A stretch of DNA of 64,000 nt from Tessaracoccus sp. MC1865 (lineage in GTDB: Bacteria; Actinomycetota; Actinomycetes; Propionibacteriales; Propionibacteriaceae), in contig NZ_CP072596.1 of NCBI RefSeq assembly GCF_017815535.1, positions 2,883,614-2,947,613 on the forward strand, read 5' to 3'. The first letter of the stretch is position 1, and every line of letters begins with the position of its first letter. Positions 35,170-43,527 of this stretch are shown piece after piece. The position numbers and the translations under genes were made by a program. A model generated the notes under the pieces. That model was given only the letters and a program-made list of their open reading frames with translations, made no database searches and was not told the origin of the DNA.

Positions 35170-36017
35170 TGGTGGCGGCCGCCATGGGGTGCGCGGTCGG
35201 GTTGGGCCTCACCCTGCTGGTGGCTGGTCTACGCCGCGCCCATCCCCTGTCCACAGCTTCATCCACAGGCCTGTGGACAAGACTCAGGCAGTGGTGGACA
35301 AGCCTCACGCCGCGTCGCAGAGCGTGGTTCGGAGGCGCCCTGGGCGCCGGCGTTCTGGTGACCGTCATCACGGGGTGGCTGCCCGCCCTGCTGTTGGTGC
35401 CCGGTGCGGCGATCATCGTGCCACTGCTGCTCATGGCCCCGCCGAACCGGGAGATCGAGGTGATCGCGGCGCTGGACAGGTGGGTCAGGCTGCTCGCCAC
35501 CGCGCTCTCCTCGGGCAAGTCCATCCGTGATGCCATCTTCGCCACCCGGCAACAAGTGCCGCCAGTCCTCACCGAGCCGGTCGTCCGGCTGTGCGTGCGC
35601 CTCGATCAGCGGTGGACGATGCGTGACGCGCTTTTCGCGCTCGCAGATGAACTCCGCTCAGCAGATGCCGACGCGGTGGTCGCCGCCCTGGTGATCGCCG
35701 CAGGCCGTGGTGGGGCCGGTGCCCGTGCCACCCTCGCGGCGCTCTCGGACACCAGCCAGGACCGGCTGCGCGCATTGCGGGAAGTGGCGGCCGAGCGCGC
35801 GAAGCCCAGGGCGGTCGTCCGGCAGGTCACCTACATCACCTTGGCCGTGCTGGGCGCGGCCCTGCTCTTCAACGGCGAGTTCTTCGCGCCCTACCGCTCC
35901 CCGCTGGGGCAACTGCTCGCCGTCACCCTGGCCTGCGCCTACCTGGGCTGCCTGGTGGTGCTGCGGCGCCAGACCGTGCCGCCCATGGCGCCGCGCTTCC
36001 TGAGGAGCCGGTCGTGA
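35166..36017 (+). CDS. tadB: TadB-like inner-membrane platform protein (type II secretion F family)
   Basis: Membrane platform of the pilus assembly system, about 283 residues. Hydrophobic segments near the N-terminus (two before residue 90) and two at the C-terminus flank a cytoplasmic helical domain (RDAIFATRQQVPPVLTE, VIAAGRGGAGARATLAALSD), the layout of the GspF/TadB family. Starts are possible at GTG 35160, GTG 35166 or ATG 35169; GTG 35166 gives the 4 bp overlap with tadA used throughout this locus. Confidence 0.86.
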   Translation: MMVAAAMGCAVGLGLTLLVAGLRRAHPLSTASSTGLWTRLRQWWTSLTPRRRAWFGGALGAGVLVTVITGWLPALLLVPGAAIIVPLLLMAPPNREIEVIAALDRWVRLLATALSSGKSIRDAIFATRQQVPPVLTEPVVRLCVRLDQRWTMRDALFALADELRSADADAVVAALVIAAGRGGAGARATLAALSDTSQDRLRALREVAAERAKPRAVVRQVTYITLAVLGAALLFNGEFFAPYRSPLGQLLAVTLACAYLGCLVVLRRQTVPPMAPRFLRSRS

Positions 36018-36889
36018 TGATGGGGCTGGCGATCGCCTTCGGCATGCTCACGGGCTTCGGGTCGTTGCTGGTGATCCGCGGGGCACTCACTGCGCCCGTC
36101 CGGCTGGACGACGCGCTGGCGCTGCTCGACCGGCGACAGACCCCGGCCGAACCAGCCGGTTCCGTGGGAGTCGACAACTGGGGTGAGCGCCTCCACCGTC
36201 GGCTCAGGCTGCCGCTCACCGCCCGGCAACAGCGGCTGCTGCTCATGCAGGACCGCACCGTCGGCGACTTCTTCGTGGAGAAGCTCGTCTGGACGGTCAC
36301 TGGATTCTTCCTCCCCGCCCTCTGGGGCGGGCTGCAGTTCGCGATGGGACGCCCGGTCGGCCTCACTCCCTTCCTGGTGGCGCTGGCCGGAGCGACCGCC
36401 GGCTACTTCATCGCGGATCTCCGGCTGCGCTCCGGCTCCGAGGAACAGAAGCGCTCAGCGGTCGACGGGATCCACACGTTCTTCGACCTGGCCGTGCTGG
36501 AACGCCTCGCCAACGCCTCGGCCGCGCAGGCTGCGGCGAACGCGGCCGCCATCTCCGACGCCGCGCTGTTCAGGCGGATCTCCGCCGGGCTCGAGCGGGC
36601 GCGGATGGAGCAGGTGCAACCGTGGCCGGAGCTCCGGCGCATCGCGGCGGAGTGGGGCATTCCGGAACTGGCAGACTTCAGCGACGTCATGCAACTCGAA
36701 GAGCAGGGCGCCGGTGTCGCCGACGCCCTCCGCGCCCGCGTGCGCGAACTGCGCGACGCGCACCTCAGCCAGCAGAAGGCGAAGGCGCAGGAGGCCAGCG
36801 AGGCGATGACCCTCTGGATGACCATCCCCGCGCTCCTGCTCGGCGTCGCCCTGGTCGCCCCGGCGCTCCTCACCCTGATCGGGGGTTGA
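36014..36889 (+). CDS. tadC: TadC-like inner-membrane platform protein
   Basis: Partner of TadB, about 291 residues from GTG 36014 (overlapping the tadB stop by 4 bp; ATG 36017 also fits). Short N-terminal membrane segment, two around residues 95-135, a cytoplasmic helical domain (TFFDLAVLERLANASAAQAA, EWGIPELADFSDVMQLEEQG) and a final C-terminal segment (IPALLLGVALVAPALLTLI). The QLEEQGAGVADALRARVRELRD block is typical of type II secretion F-family proteins in Tad loci. Confidence 0.86.
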   Translation: MMMGLAIAFGMLTGFGSLLVIRGALTAPVRLDDALALLDRRQTPAEPAGSVGVDNWGERLHRRLRLPLTARQQRLLLMQDRTVGDFFVEKLVWTVTGFFLPALWGGLQFAMGRPVGLTPFLVALAGATAGYFIADLRLRSGSEEQKRSAVDGIHTFFDLAVLERLANASAAQAAANAAAISDAALFRRISAGLERARMEQVQPWPELRRIAAEWGIPELADFSDVMQLEEQGAGVADALRARVRELRDAHLSQQKAKAQEASEAMTLWMTIPALLLGVALVAPALLTLIGG

Positions 36890-36937
36890 TGTCAAGCCTT
36901 TCTCCCCCTGTGGACAACTTTTTCGACTTTCCTGCCG

Positions 36938-36954
36938 ACCTGTGGAAAACAGGT
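36938..36954 (+). promoter_or_regulatory. Small stem-loop between tadC and the pilin gene
   Basis: ACCTGT and ACAGGT form a 6 bp stem with a 5-base loop in the 109 bp gap before the pilin gene. It could mark mRNA processing or partial termination that separates abundant pilin message from the machinery genes. Confidence 0.25.
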
Positions 36955-36998
36955 GTACCGAGCTCCCCATCAACCAGAGTGTCCTTTGAGGAGGAACC

Positions 36999-37181
36999 AT
37001 GTCAGCAATCCACCAGACCGTAGAACTCATCGTCCGCACCCTCGTTCCGGCCCCGCGGCGCGACGAGCGTGGCCTCAGCCAGAGCACCGAGAACGCCATC
37101 CTGCTCGCGGGAGCGGCCGGCATCGCCGTCATCATCATCACGGTCATCACCGCCTACGTGACCGACAACCTGCCGGGCTGA
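36999..37181 (+). CDS. Flp-like pilin subunit
   Basis: A 60-residue protein with a charged leader (VPAPRRDERG), then LSQSTENAILLAGAAGIAVIIITVITAYV as one hydrophobic stretch (residues about 28-56, longer text split: LSQSTENAILLAG and AAGIAVIIITVITAYV). This is the layout of Flp/Tad pilins: cleavage after Gly, a Glu soon after (here at mature position about 6 rather than the usual 5), and a hydrophobic helix. The strong GAGGAGGAACC site fits high expression. No prepilin peptidase is encoded in the window, so it must be elsewhere. Confidence 0.72.
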   Translation: MSAIHQTVELIVRTLVPAPRRDERGLSQSTENAILLAGAAGIAVIIITVITAYVTDNLPG

Positions 37182-37182
37182 C

Positions 37183-39873
37183 GTGAGGACTCTCGGCATC
37201 CGGTTGGCCTCGGCGGGCTCGGCGATCCTCGCCTTGGGCGCGCTGCTCGTCGGCGTGCCGTGGTTCCTGTACCGGTTCACCGACGCCACCCACCTGCTGG
37301 GGGTCGACTGGGTCGCGGCCCTCACCCTGGGGGCAGATTCCCGGCTCATCCTGGGGCTCTTCAGCGTCGTGGCCTGGGCCGCGTGGGCGGTCGTGGCGCT
37401 CACGGTGCTGCTGGAGCTGATTGCGGTCCTCAGCAGGCAGCGGATCCGCGTGACGCTGCCGGGCACCGGCTGGCTACGTCCGGCCGTCGGCGCCCTCGTG
37501 ATGGCGGCGGTGGCCTCCCCCACCCTCGCCATGGCAGATGGCGGCACCGCCCCACTTGTCGCAGAGCCACCACGCGCTCCTGCCGCCGCGGGGATGGACG
37601 CGACGGCGCCCGCCGCCTCGTCAACCGCCCCAGCCGGGCGTAGCTATACGGTGCAGCCCGGTGACGAGCTCTGGGCCATCGCAGAGCGCGAGTTGGGTTC
37701 GGGAGAGCGCTGGCGGGAGATCGTGGCGCTGAACGAGGGCGTCTCGGACGTCTCGCATCTCCACCCGGGCGACATCCTCACCCTGCCCGAAGACGCCGCA
37801 GAACCTCCGCACACCGTGGTGGTTCAGGAAGGCGACACCCTCTGGCACATCGCCGGCGCCGAACTGGGAGATCCCAGCCGCTGGCCTGAGCTGCACCGCG
37901 CCAACGCCGACATGGTGGCAGACCCGGACCTGATCGAGGTGGGGTGGGAACTCCGCCTACCTGAGGGCACTGCAGGCGCCGTCGCTCCCGTCGCAGAACC
38001 GGCCCCCGAGGCAGTCGCCGAGCCGACGACTCCCCCCACCGTCGAGCAGGCCGAGTCGCCCACCACGTCCCAACCGGGGTCACCCGAGGAGGCGGTTGCT
38101 GAGGCCGTCGGCCGGGGGTACCCCATCGACGCGGCGCCACCGGAGCACCCTCAGGATCCCGCTGCCGCGGCTGGCCAGGAGGCCACAGAGACAGACGAAG
38201 CTGCGGACGCCGACGATCAGGACACCGGATCAGCGGAGGACTTCTCCGGGATGCTCGAACCCGTGGGCGCGGCGCTGGCCAGTTCCGTGCTGCTCGGCGT
38301 GGCGACGCGGCGTCGGGCACAGGTGCTCGCCCGGGCGCTGGGCCGGCGCCTGATCCCCGTGCCCCGGCAGGTCTCGCAGTTCTGGACGGCGTTGGCGCAC
38401 AGATCCGAGACGGGGGTGGCCGGGGCCCCAGCTTCCGGACCCACCGCCGTGGTGCTCGGGTGGGACGGCGAGGAAGCCGTCAACGCGGACCTCGAGGCCG
38501 AGCGAGCCGTCCTGTTCGACGGCGACGAGGCCGTGTCGGCGCTCGGTGCCATCGTGACGGAATTGTCCTGCAACCCGTCGGCGAGCAGCGTGTCGCTGGT
38601 CGTGGTGGGCGGCGACGACTGGGTGCGGGCCATCGACGACCCACGCGTCAGCAGCGAGAACGATACGGCGGCGGGCCTTCACAGGCTGGCACGCCTCTGT
38701 TCCGAGCGCCGACTCGCGATGCGCCAGGGCACGCTGGCCGCCATGCGCGCAGACGACGACCTGCGCGATGCCTTCGCGCCCACCGTCGTCGTCTTCCTCG
38801 AACGTCTGGAACCTGCTCACCTCGACGCGGTGGGCGATGCCCTCGCGCTGGGCGAGGTGGGCGTCTCAGTGGTGGCGCCGACAGTGGGCCCATCCCCCCT
38901 GCGCTTCGCCCAGGTGCTCGTCAGCGAGGAGCAGGGTCTGTTCCGGGGTCGCACGTTCACCCCTCAACTCGTCACCGCCCCGGCCCGCCGAGCGCTCGTC
39001 GAACTGTTCGCCACCACCGGCCGGCTCGACACGGAGCCTGCGCCCTGGTGGAAGGGCGACGACGATCTCCCACCCAACGTTCTCCCCCTCCCCCGGCTGG
39101 ACCGCCCCGAGGAGCGACCCATGACCACCAGGCTCAGCTCACCGCCCCATCCCGTGCTCTCCCTCCTCGGGCCGGTGGAACTGGGCGGGACCACCGGCAT
39201 CGCCCCCACCCGAGCGCTGGGGCAGTGCCTGGAATACTGTGCCTGGCTGCTCCAGAACCCCGGCGCCACGCCCAGCCGGATGCTGCGCGACCTCCAGGTG
39301 GCGGATGCCACCCGCCGCTCGAACATGAGCTGGCTGCGCACCTGGTTGGGGGCGGACCCAGCCGGCCAGCCCTACCTACCGGACGCCTACACCGGAAGGA
39401 TCGCGCTCGACGAACGCGTCACCTCGGATTGGGAGCAGTTCGTCGCCCTGCTCAGCGGCGGCGTGAACATGGCGGGTAGCCACGCCCTCCGGGACGCCCT
39501 CGCCATGGTCCGCGGCGAGCCGCTCGGCACCTTCGGGTTCCAGTGGCAATGGGCCCAGCAACTGCGCGCCGACATGATCGCGATGATCGTCGACGCCGCC
39601 TGCGTCCTGGCGGACCGCTCGCTGGACCAGGGAGACCTCGAGACCGCCATGTGGGCCATCGCCCGGGGTCGGCTCGGCTCACCCTCAGACGACGCGCTCG
39701 CCGTGCGCGAGATCGAGGCCCTCCTCAGGACTGGGAGTCAGGCCGACGCGGAGCACGCGGTCGTCCGGCTCAACCGGGCGCTGCGGGCTGAAGGCCGTGA
39801 CCTCGAGCCGGCACTCGCCATCCGGGTCCAGGACGCGATGCAGACACCCGCCCGGCGCGCCCTGTCCGAATGA
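37183..39873 (+). CDS. Membrane protein with two LysM repeats and a C-terminal BTAD-like domain
   Basis: An 896-residue protein. Three hydrophobic segments in the first 120 residues, a Pro/Ala linker, LysM 1 from Ser154 (SYTVQPGDELWAIAERELG) and LysM 2 from His210 (TVVVQEGDTLWHIAGAELGD), an acidic Pro/Glu-rich stretch to about 345, another hydrophobic segment (GAALASSVLLGVATRRR), a long cytoplasmic-looking region, and a C-terminal helical region (about 655-896) resembling the bacterial transcriptional activation domain of SARP-type regulators, but with no clear DNA-binding part. It would sense or grip the wall through LysM and signal inward. Last gene of the pilus locus; GTG 37183 is 1 bp after the pilin stop. 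Confidence 0.8.
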   Translation: MRTLGIRLASAGSAILALGALLVGVPWFLYRFTDATHLLGVDWVAALTLGADSRLILGLFSVVAWAAWAVVALTVLLELIAVLSRQRIRVTLPGTGWLRPAVGALVMAAVASPTLAMADGGTAPLVAEPPRAPAAAGMDATAPAASSTAPAGRSYTVQPGDELWAIAERELGSGERWREIVALNEGVSDVSHLHPGDILTLPEDAAEPPHTVVVQEGDTLWHIAGAELGDPSRWPELHRANADMVADPDLIEVGWELRLPEGTAGAVAPVAEPAPEAVAEPTTPPTVEQAESPTTSQPGSPEEAVAEAVGRGYPIDAAPPEHPQDPAAAAGQEATETDEAADADDQDTGSAEDFSGMLEPVGAALASSVLLGVATRRRAQVLARALGRRLIPVPRQVSQFWTALAHRSETGVAGAPASGPTAVVLGWDGEEAVNADLEAERAVLFDGDEAVSALGAIVTELSCNPSASSVSLVVVGGDDWVRAIDDPRVSSENDTAAGLHRLARLCSERRLAMRQGTLAAMRADDDLRDAFAPTVVVFLERLEPAHLDAVGDALALGEVGVSVVAPTVGPSPLRFAQVLVSEEQGLFRGRTFTPQLVTAPARRALVELFATTGRLDTEPAPWWKGDDDLPPNVLPLPRLDRPEERPMTTRLSSPPHPVLSLLGPVELGGTTGIAPTRALGQCLEYCAWLLQNPGATPSRMLRDLQVADATRRSNMSWLRTWLGADPAGQPYLPDAYTGRIALDERVTSDWEQFVALLSGGVNMAGSHALRDALAMVRGEPLGTFGFQWQWAQQLRADMIAMIVDAACVLADRSLDQGDLETAMWAIARGRLGSPSDDALAVREIEALLRTGSQADAEHAVVRLNRALRAEGRDLEPALAIRVQDAMQTPARRALSE

Positions 39874-39876
39874 GGA

Positions 39877-39904
39877 GGGGCGGGCGGCAACCGCCACCCG
39901 CCCC
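39877..39904. terminator. Hairpin between the pilus locus and the PIG-L gene
   Basis: GGGGCGGGCGGC pairs with GCCACCCGCCCC (one C/A mismatch) around a 4-base loop, 4 bp past the LysM/BTAD stop. It lies between convergent genes and may serve both. Confidence 0.6.
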
Positions 39905-39927
39905 GCTTCACATCAACCGCTCAGGGA

Positions 39928-42900
39928 TCAGACGCGTTCCTTGAACAGCACGATGTTGTTGAACACCCACTCGTTGCTCTGGGTGAACGTGTACCCACCG
40001 GTGGGCTTCGCATGCGCCTGGTACACCGTCACCTTCGCGTAGGAGCGGCAGCCGCCCCGGCCGGTGGCAGGCGTGTCGCACTCGGTGCGCCACATGCGGC
40101 CGTCGGTCGCGGTCCATGCCCCCGTGAACCCCAGCGGGTTCTTCGCCCAGTCGGCGCGGGTCATGTACGGCAGGTAGGTGAGGTTGTTGAACGCCCAGCC
40201 CGTGGTGCGCACGAACTTCCCGTCGTCCACCTTGATGGTCGTGGCCCAGATGTAGGTCCAGCAACGCTCGGTCTGCGAGTACGCCTCACACGTGGTCTGC
40301 CACTTGCGGCCGTTGAGGTCGTGGTAACCCGGCAGCGTGTAAGGAGGCGTGCGCACGAAGTCCGGCTTACCGGGCGACGCGGGCGGCGTGACCGGCGGCT
40401 TCGTCGGCTCCACCTCGCGCAGCACCACGGGGTAGGCCCAGGCGTTGACCGCGCTGGTGGCGCTCTCCTGGAACGAGATCAGGATGGTGCCGTCCTCGCC
40501 CATCAGCGTCTCCAGGTCTGCTGCGTCCAACGCCAACCGGACGGTGGAGGCACCTGTGCTGATGGCCTTCTCGACGGAGCCGAGCAGACGCCCACCCATG
40601 TCATCGCCCCACGGCGCGGCCGCGGTGTCGGAGGCGAGGTCACAGGTGGAGAAGCCCCACTCGTCGCCCTCACAGCTGGACACCCAGACCGGGATGGCGG
40701 CGGGGTTGCCGTTCCAGGCGAAGGCACGCAGCGTGCCGGCCTTGGCGCTGGCGACGGAAATGGTGGCCCCGTCGTCGTCGAACGACACGTCCTGGACGGT
40801 GAGCGCACGGCTCGCGTCCAGACCCGCGATGGTCACGCCCCGGGCGGCGGACTGGTAGATGGTCTGAGGCGACTCGACGCCGAGCAACGCCTGATCGGGG
40901 ATCTGCGGCGTGTCCGGAGTGGTCGAACGACCCTCAGGCGCCGTGTAGCCGTCGAGGTAGGCGTGGCCCCAGCGGTACGGCTCGGACTGCTGGCTCCCGA
41001 ACGGCGACCACGCGGTGCGCGTCTTGCCGATGAAGGTAGCCACGTCGGAGTCGTACGGCGTCACGTTGAGACCCAGGTAATCCGGGTCCACCACGTTGGT
41101 CGCCTGGGAACCCGTGGGGGCGGTGCTGGTCACCACTGCCGCAGGCAGGTTCTCCAGCGGGATCTTCACCTCGACGGTGAAACCGCCGTCGACGTAGGTG
41201 CCGTCCTCGTTGAGGTCGAAGTCGACAGCCACTTCCTGGCCGGGCGAGTTGGGCCCGCCCTCAACGGTGGCGGCCAGCGGACCGGACGAGAAGCCCTGGT
41301 GGTTGTCGGCGTCGCGGCTCCAGCACGGCCCGTTGGGGCCCTGACCCGCGGCACCCGAGGCGTCGTCCGTGAACGGCATGATGCCGGTCTTGAACGTCGT
41401 CGACGTGTCGCGCGACCCGCCGAGGGGATCGAGGAGCACCTCCACCGAATCCACCAGCCAGTGGCCGAAGCAACGCTCAGGCGTGGCGGCGGCGCTGGCG
41501 ATGTTGTCCACCACGAACGCCTGGGCGTAGAGGGCGTCGCCGTGCCAGGCGAGCCTCACGGTGCTGCCCGCGCCGCAGTCGGTGCCGTCGGGATCACACG
41601 CCGCCCCCTCCCAGCGGCGGCCGATGTCGAGGGCGGGGCCGTAGAAGTCATCGGCGACACCGTCAACCACGGGCGCCACCTCAGCCTCGGGGATCACCGT
41701 GGTGGGCACCACGTACAGCCGCAGCGTCTCGGTGCTCGTCGAGCCGAGCGCGGTGGCCGTCGTCACGATCGGCACCTCCGCGATCCGCCCGCCCGGATCT
41801 GCCGGGTCAGTATGGGTGACGACGAAGTCGACCGTCGTCTGGGCGCCGGCGGCCAGCGCCGTGTACGGCTTGGTCACCTCGTCGACGGTGAAGCCGGCCG
41901 GAACGGTGACCGAGACGTTGCCGCTCTGGGGCACGGTGGTGCGGTTGCTGACGATCACGGGGATCGTCACCGACTCGCCGGCACCGATCTGGCGCTCAGC
42001 CGCGGAGCGACCCGACACGCGCGTGAACTCGTCGGCCCACGCCTCGTAGGAGGCGAAGTTGCCCCAGCGCTCGAACTGCCCCTCGACCCCGGCGACCAGC
42101 TGGACGCGGGAATCGTTGTAGGCGGTCACGGAGCCGTTGTCGAAGAGGGCCTCGATCTTGTAGCGGGCGAGCGCGGCATCCGCGGACGGGGTGACGGTGA
42201 GGGTCACGCTGGCTTCGGCGTTACTGGTGATGGGGCCGAGCTCGGGGTCGCCGGTGACGGTCCAGCCTTCGGGCAGCCCGAGGGTGACGTCGCCGGCGGC
42301 GATCGTGCCTTCACCCGACCTCGCCGTAACGGTCACGTCGAACGGCACGCCGGGGGCCTGGAAGTAGTCGCCGACGTCGATCGTGTAGGTCGAACCCAAC
42401 GGCATGCCGCCGGGATCAGCGACGAGGGTGCCGAAGAGAATGGCGTCGTCGCGCGCGTTCGCGGCGGTGCCGTTGGGCTGGAACGGCACCAGCGACTGCG
42501 CGATGCCGTAGCGCTGACAGAACGGCTCGAACACACCGGTGTGCTTGGTGCGCGCCTGGGTGGGGTGCGCCCGGTTGCCCTCGCGGCCAACCTGCGCCCA
42601 CGTCATCGGGGTGCCCGGCTCCATGCCCTGCACGTTGCCCTCGAGCCACGTGTACGGCGACTCGAACCCGGTCCACGTCCCCACGACGGTGAATTGGTTG
42701 TTGTCGGCCGGCACGAAGCCCGCGTTGCATTCAGCGGCGAGCTGTCCGCCCGTGCCGTTGGTGGCTGCGCCGGAGGTGACCACCTTCACCTGCCACGGCT
42801 CCACCGCGTCGGGGCCGGTGAGCTGCTCGGGGAAGGCGTTGGGATCCGCGGCCATTTGCACCGCCTCCCAGTTCACCCGGCCCGAGTACTGGTGGTGGCC

Positions 42901-43410
42901 GTGCCCTGCGGGGCTGGGGGCCCATCCCATCAGGATCTCCGGCTGGGTCTGGCGGATGACGTGCACCACCTGGCGCTGGATACGCTCGGAGCCCCAGACG
43001 TCCTCGGTGAGGGCGGCGCTGGTGTTGTACCAGAAGTCCACTGCGTCGATGTTGTAGATGTCGTACACGCCCGAGCGGTAGAAGGAGGTGCGGTCCTCGT
43101 TCTCGCGGCGCAGGCCGAGATCCGGGCCGGCCTCGTCGCCGACCGAGTTCGAGCCGCCCTCGCCACGCGTGAGCATGACGACGCCGCACTTGACGTCGTA
43201 GCGGTCAGTCCAGACGCCACAGGGGGTGGTGAAACCGGCGTCATCATCGGGATGGGCCCAGATGCCGAGCACATCGATCTTGTTGGGATTGACCTCGGTG
43301 GTCACGGACGGCTCGCCCACGGCGAGCTCAACGTCCTGCGCCCACGCTGGGACTTGTAGACCGAAACCGACGGCCAATGCGCCGACCAGGGCTAGCAACT
43401 TGCGTCTCAT
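39928..43410 (-). CDS. Large secreted PIG-L-family deacetylase with NEW3, sugar-binding-type and WRTEC/FNN domains
   Basis: An 1160-residue exported protein. Signal peptide to about residue 25 (LLALVGALAVGFGLQ). Residues about 45-330 are a PIG-L/LmbE-type N-acetylglucosamine deacetylase with the zinc motif His53-Pro-Asp-Asp56 (AHPDDDAG), VVMLTRGEGGSN and a second His block (GHGHHQYSG). Then two stretches with the NEW3/beta-sandwich pattern (GLPEGWTVTGDPELG, VPAGFTVDEVTKPY), a carbohydrate-binding family 9-like domain (VDGVADDFYGPALDIG, VDSVEVLLDPLGG, TVEVKIPLENLP) and, at the end, module copy 2. It likely removes acetyl groups from a surface or environmental glycan. ATG 43410 has a GGAGG site. 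Confidence 0.88.
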   Translation of the reverse strand: MRRKLLALVGALAVGFGLQVPAWAQDVELAVGEPSVTTEVNPNKIDVLGIWAHPDDDAGFTTPCGVWTDRYDVKCGVVMLTRGEGGSNSVGDEAGPDLGLRRENEDRTSFYRSGVYDIYNIDAVDFWYNTSAALTEDVWGSERIQRQVVHVIRQTQPEILMGWAPSPAGHGHHQYSGRVNWEAVQMAADPNAFPEQLTGPDAVEPWQVKVVTSGAATNGTGGQLAAECNAGFVPADNNQFTVVGTWTGFESPYTWLEGNVQGMEPGTPMTWAQVGREGNRAHPTQARTKHTGVFEPFCQRYGIAQSLVPFQPNGTAANARDDAILFGTLVADPGGMPLGSTYTIDVGDYFQAPGVPFDVTVTARSGEGTIAAGDVTLGLPEGWTVTGDPELGPITSNAEASVTLTVTPSADAALARYKIEALFDNGSVTAYNDSRVQLVAGVEGQFERWGNFASYEAWADEFTRVSGRSAAERQIGAGESVTIPVIVSNRTTVPQSGNVSVTVPAGFTVDEVTKPYTALAAGAQTTVDFVVTHTDPADPGGRIAEVPIVTTATALGSTSTETLRLYVVPTTVIPEAEVAPVVDGVADDFYGPALDIGRRWEGAACDPDGTDCGAGSTVRLAWHGDALYAQAFVVDNIASAAATPERCFGHWLVDSVEVLLDPLGGSRDTSTTFKTGIMPFTDDASGAAGQGPNGPCWSRDADNHQGFSSGPLAATVEGGPNSPGQEVAVDFDLNEDGTYVDGGFTVEVKIPLENLPAAVVTSTAPTGSQATNVVDPDYLGLNVTPYDSDVATFIGKTRTAWSPFGSQQSEPYRWGHAYLDGYTAPEGRSTTPDTPQIPDQALLGVESPQTIYQSAARGVTIAGLDASRALTVQDVSFDDDGATISVASAKAGTLRAFAWNGNPAAIPVWVSSCEGDEWGFSTCDLASDTAAAPWGDDMGGRLLGSVEKAISTGASTVRLALDAADLETLMGEDGTILISFQESATSAVNAWAYPVVLREVEPTKPPVTPPASPGKPDFVRTPPYTLPGYHDLNGRKWQTTCEAYSQTERCWTYIWATTIKVDDGKFVRTTGWAFNNLTYLPYMTRADWAKNPLGFTGAWTATDGRMWRTECDTPATGRGGCRSYAKVTVYQAHAKPTGGYTFTQSNEWVFNNIVLFKERV
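39940..40320 (-). other. WRTEC/FNN tandem module, copy 2 (PIG-L deacetylase tail)
   Basis: First half: NGRKWQTTCEAYSQTERC, then WAFNNLTYLPYMTR. Second half: GRMWRTECDTPATGRGGC, then NEWVFNNIVLF. It is the last 130 or so residues of the protein, after a Pro-rich linker (KPPVTPPASPGKP). Confidence 0.85.
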
Positions 43411-43462
43411 CAGGAAACCTCCAATGGCAACGACGGCGTTGCCCTAGTTGGATGAGGATGAT

Positions 43463-43481
43463 GGTCATACTAGGCATGACC
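43463..43481. promoter_or_regulatory. Inverted repeat in the PIG-L gene upstream region
   Basis: GGTCAT and ATGACC form a 19 bp interrupted palindrome about 53 bp before the PIG-L start. On the minus strand it contains TAGTAT, a plausible -10, so it may be an operator lying on the promoter. Confidence 0.35.
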
Positions 43482-43527
43482 TGTGTGCATTTGCGAGAGT
43501 CTGCGTGAAGTTGATTGAAAAGGGCTG

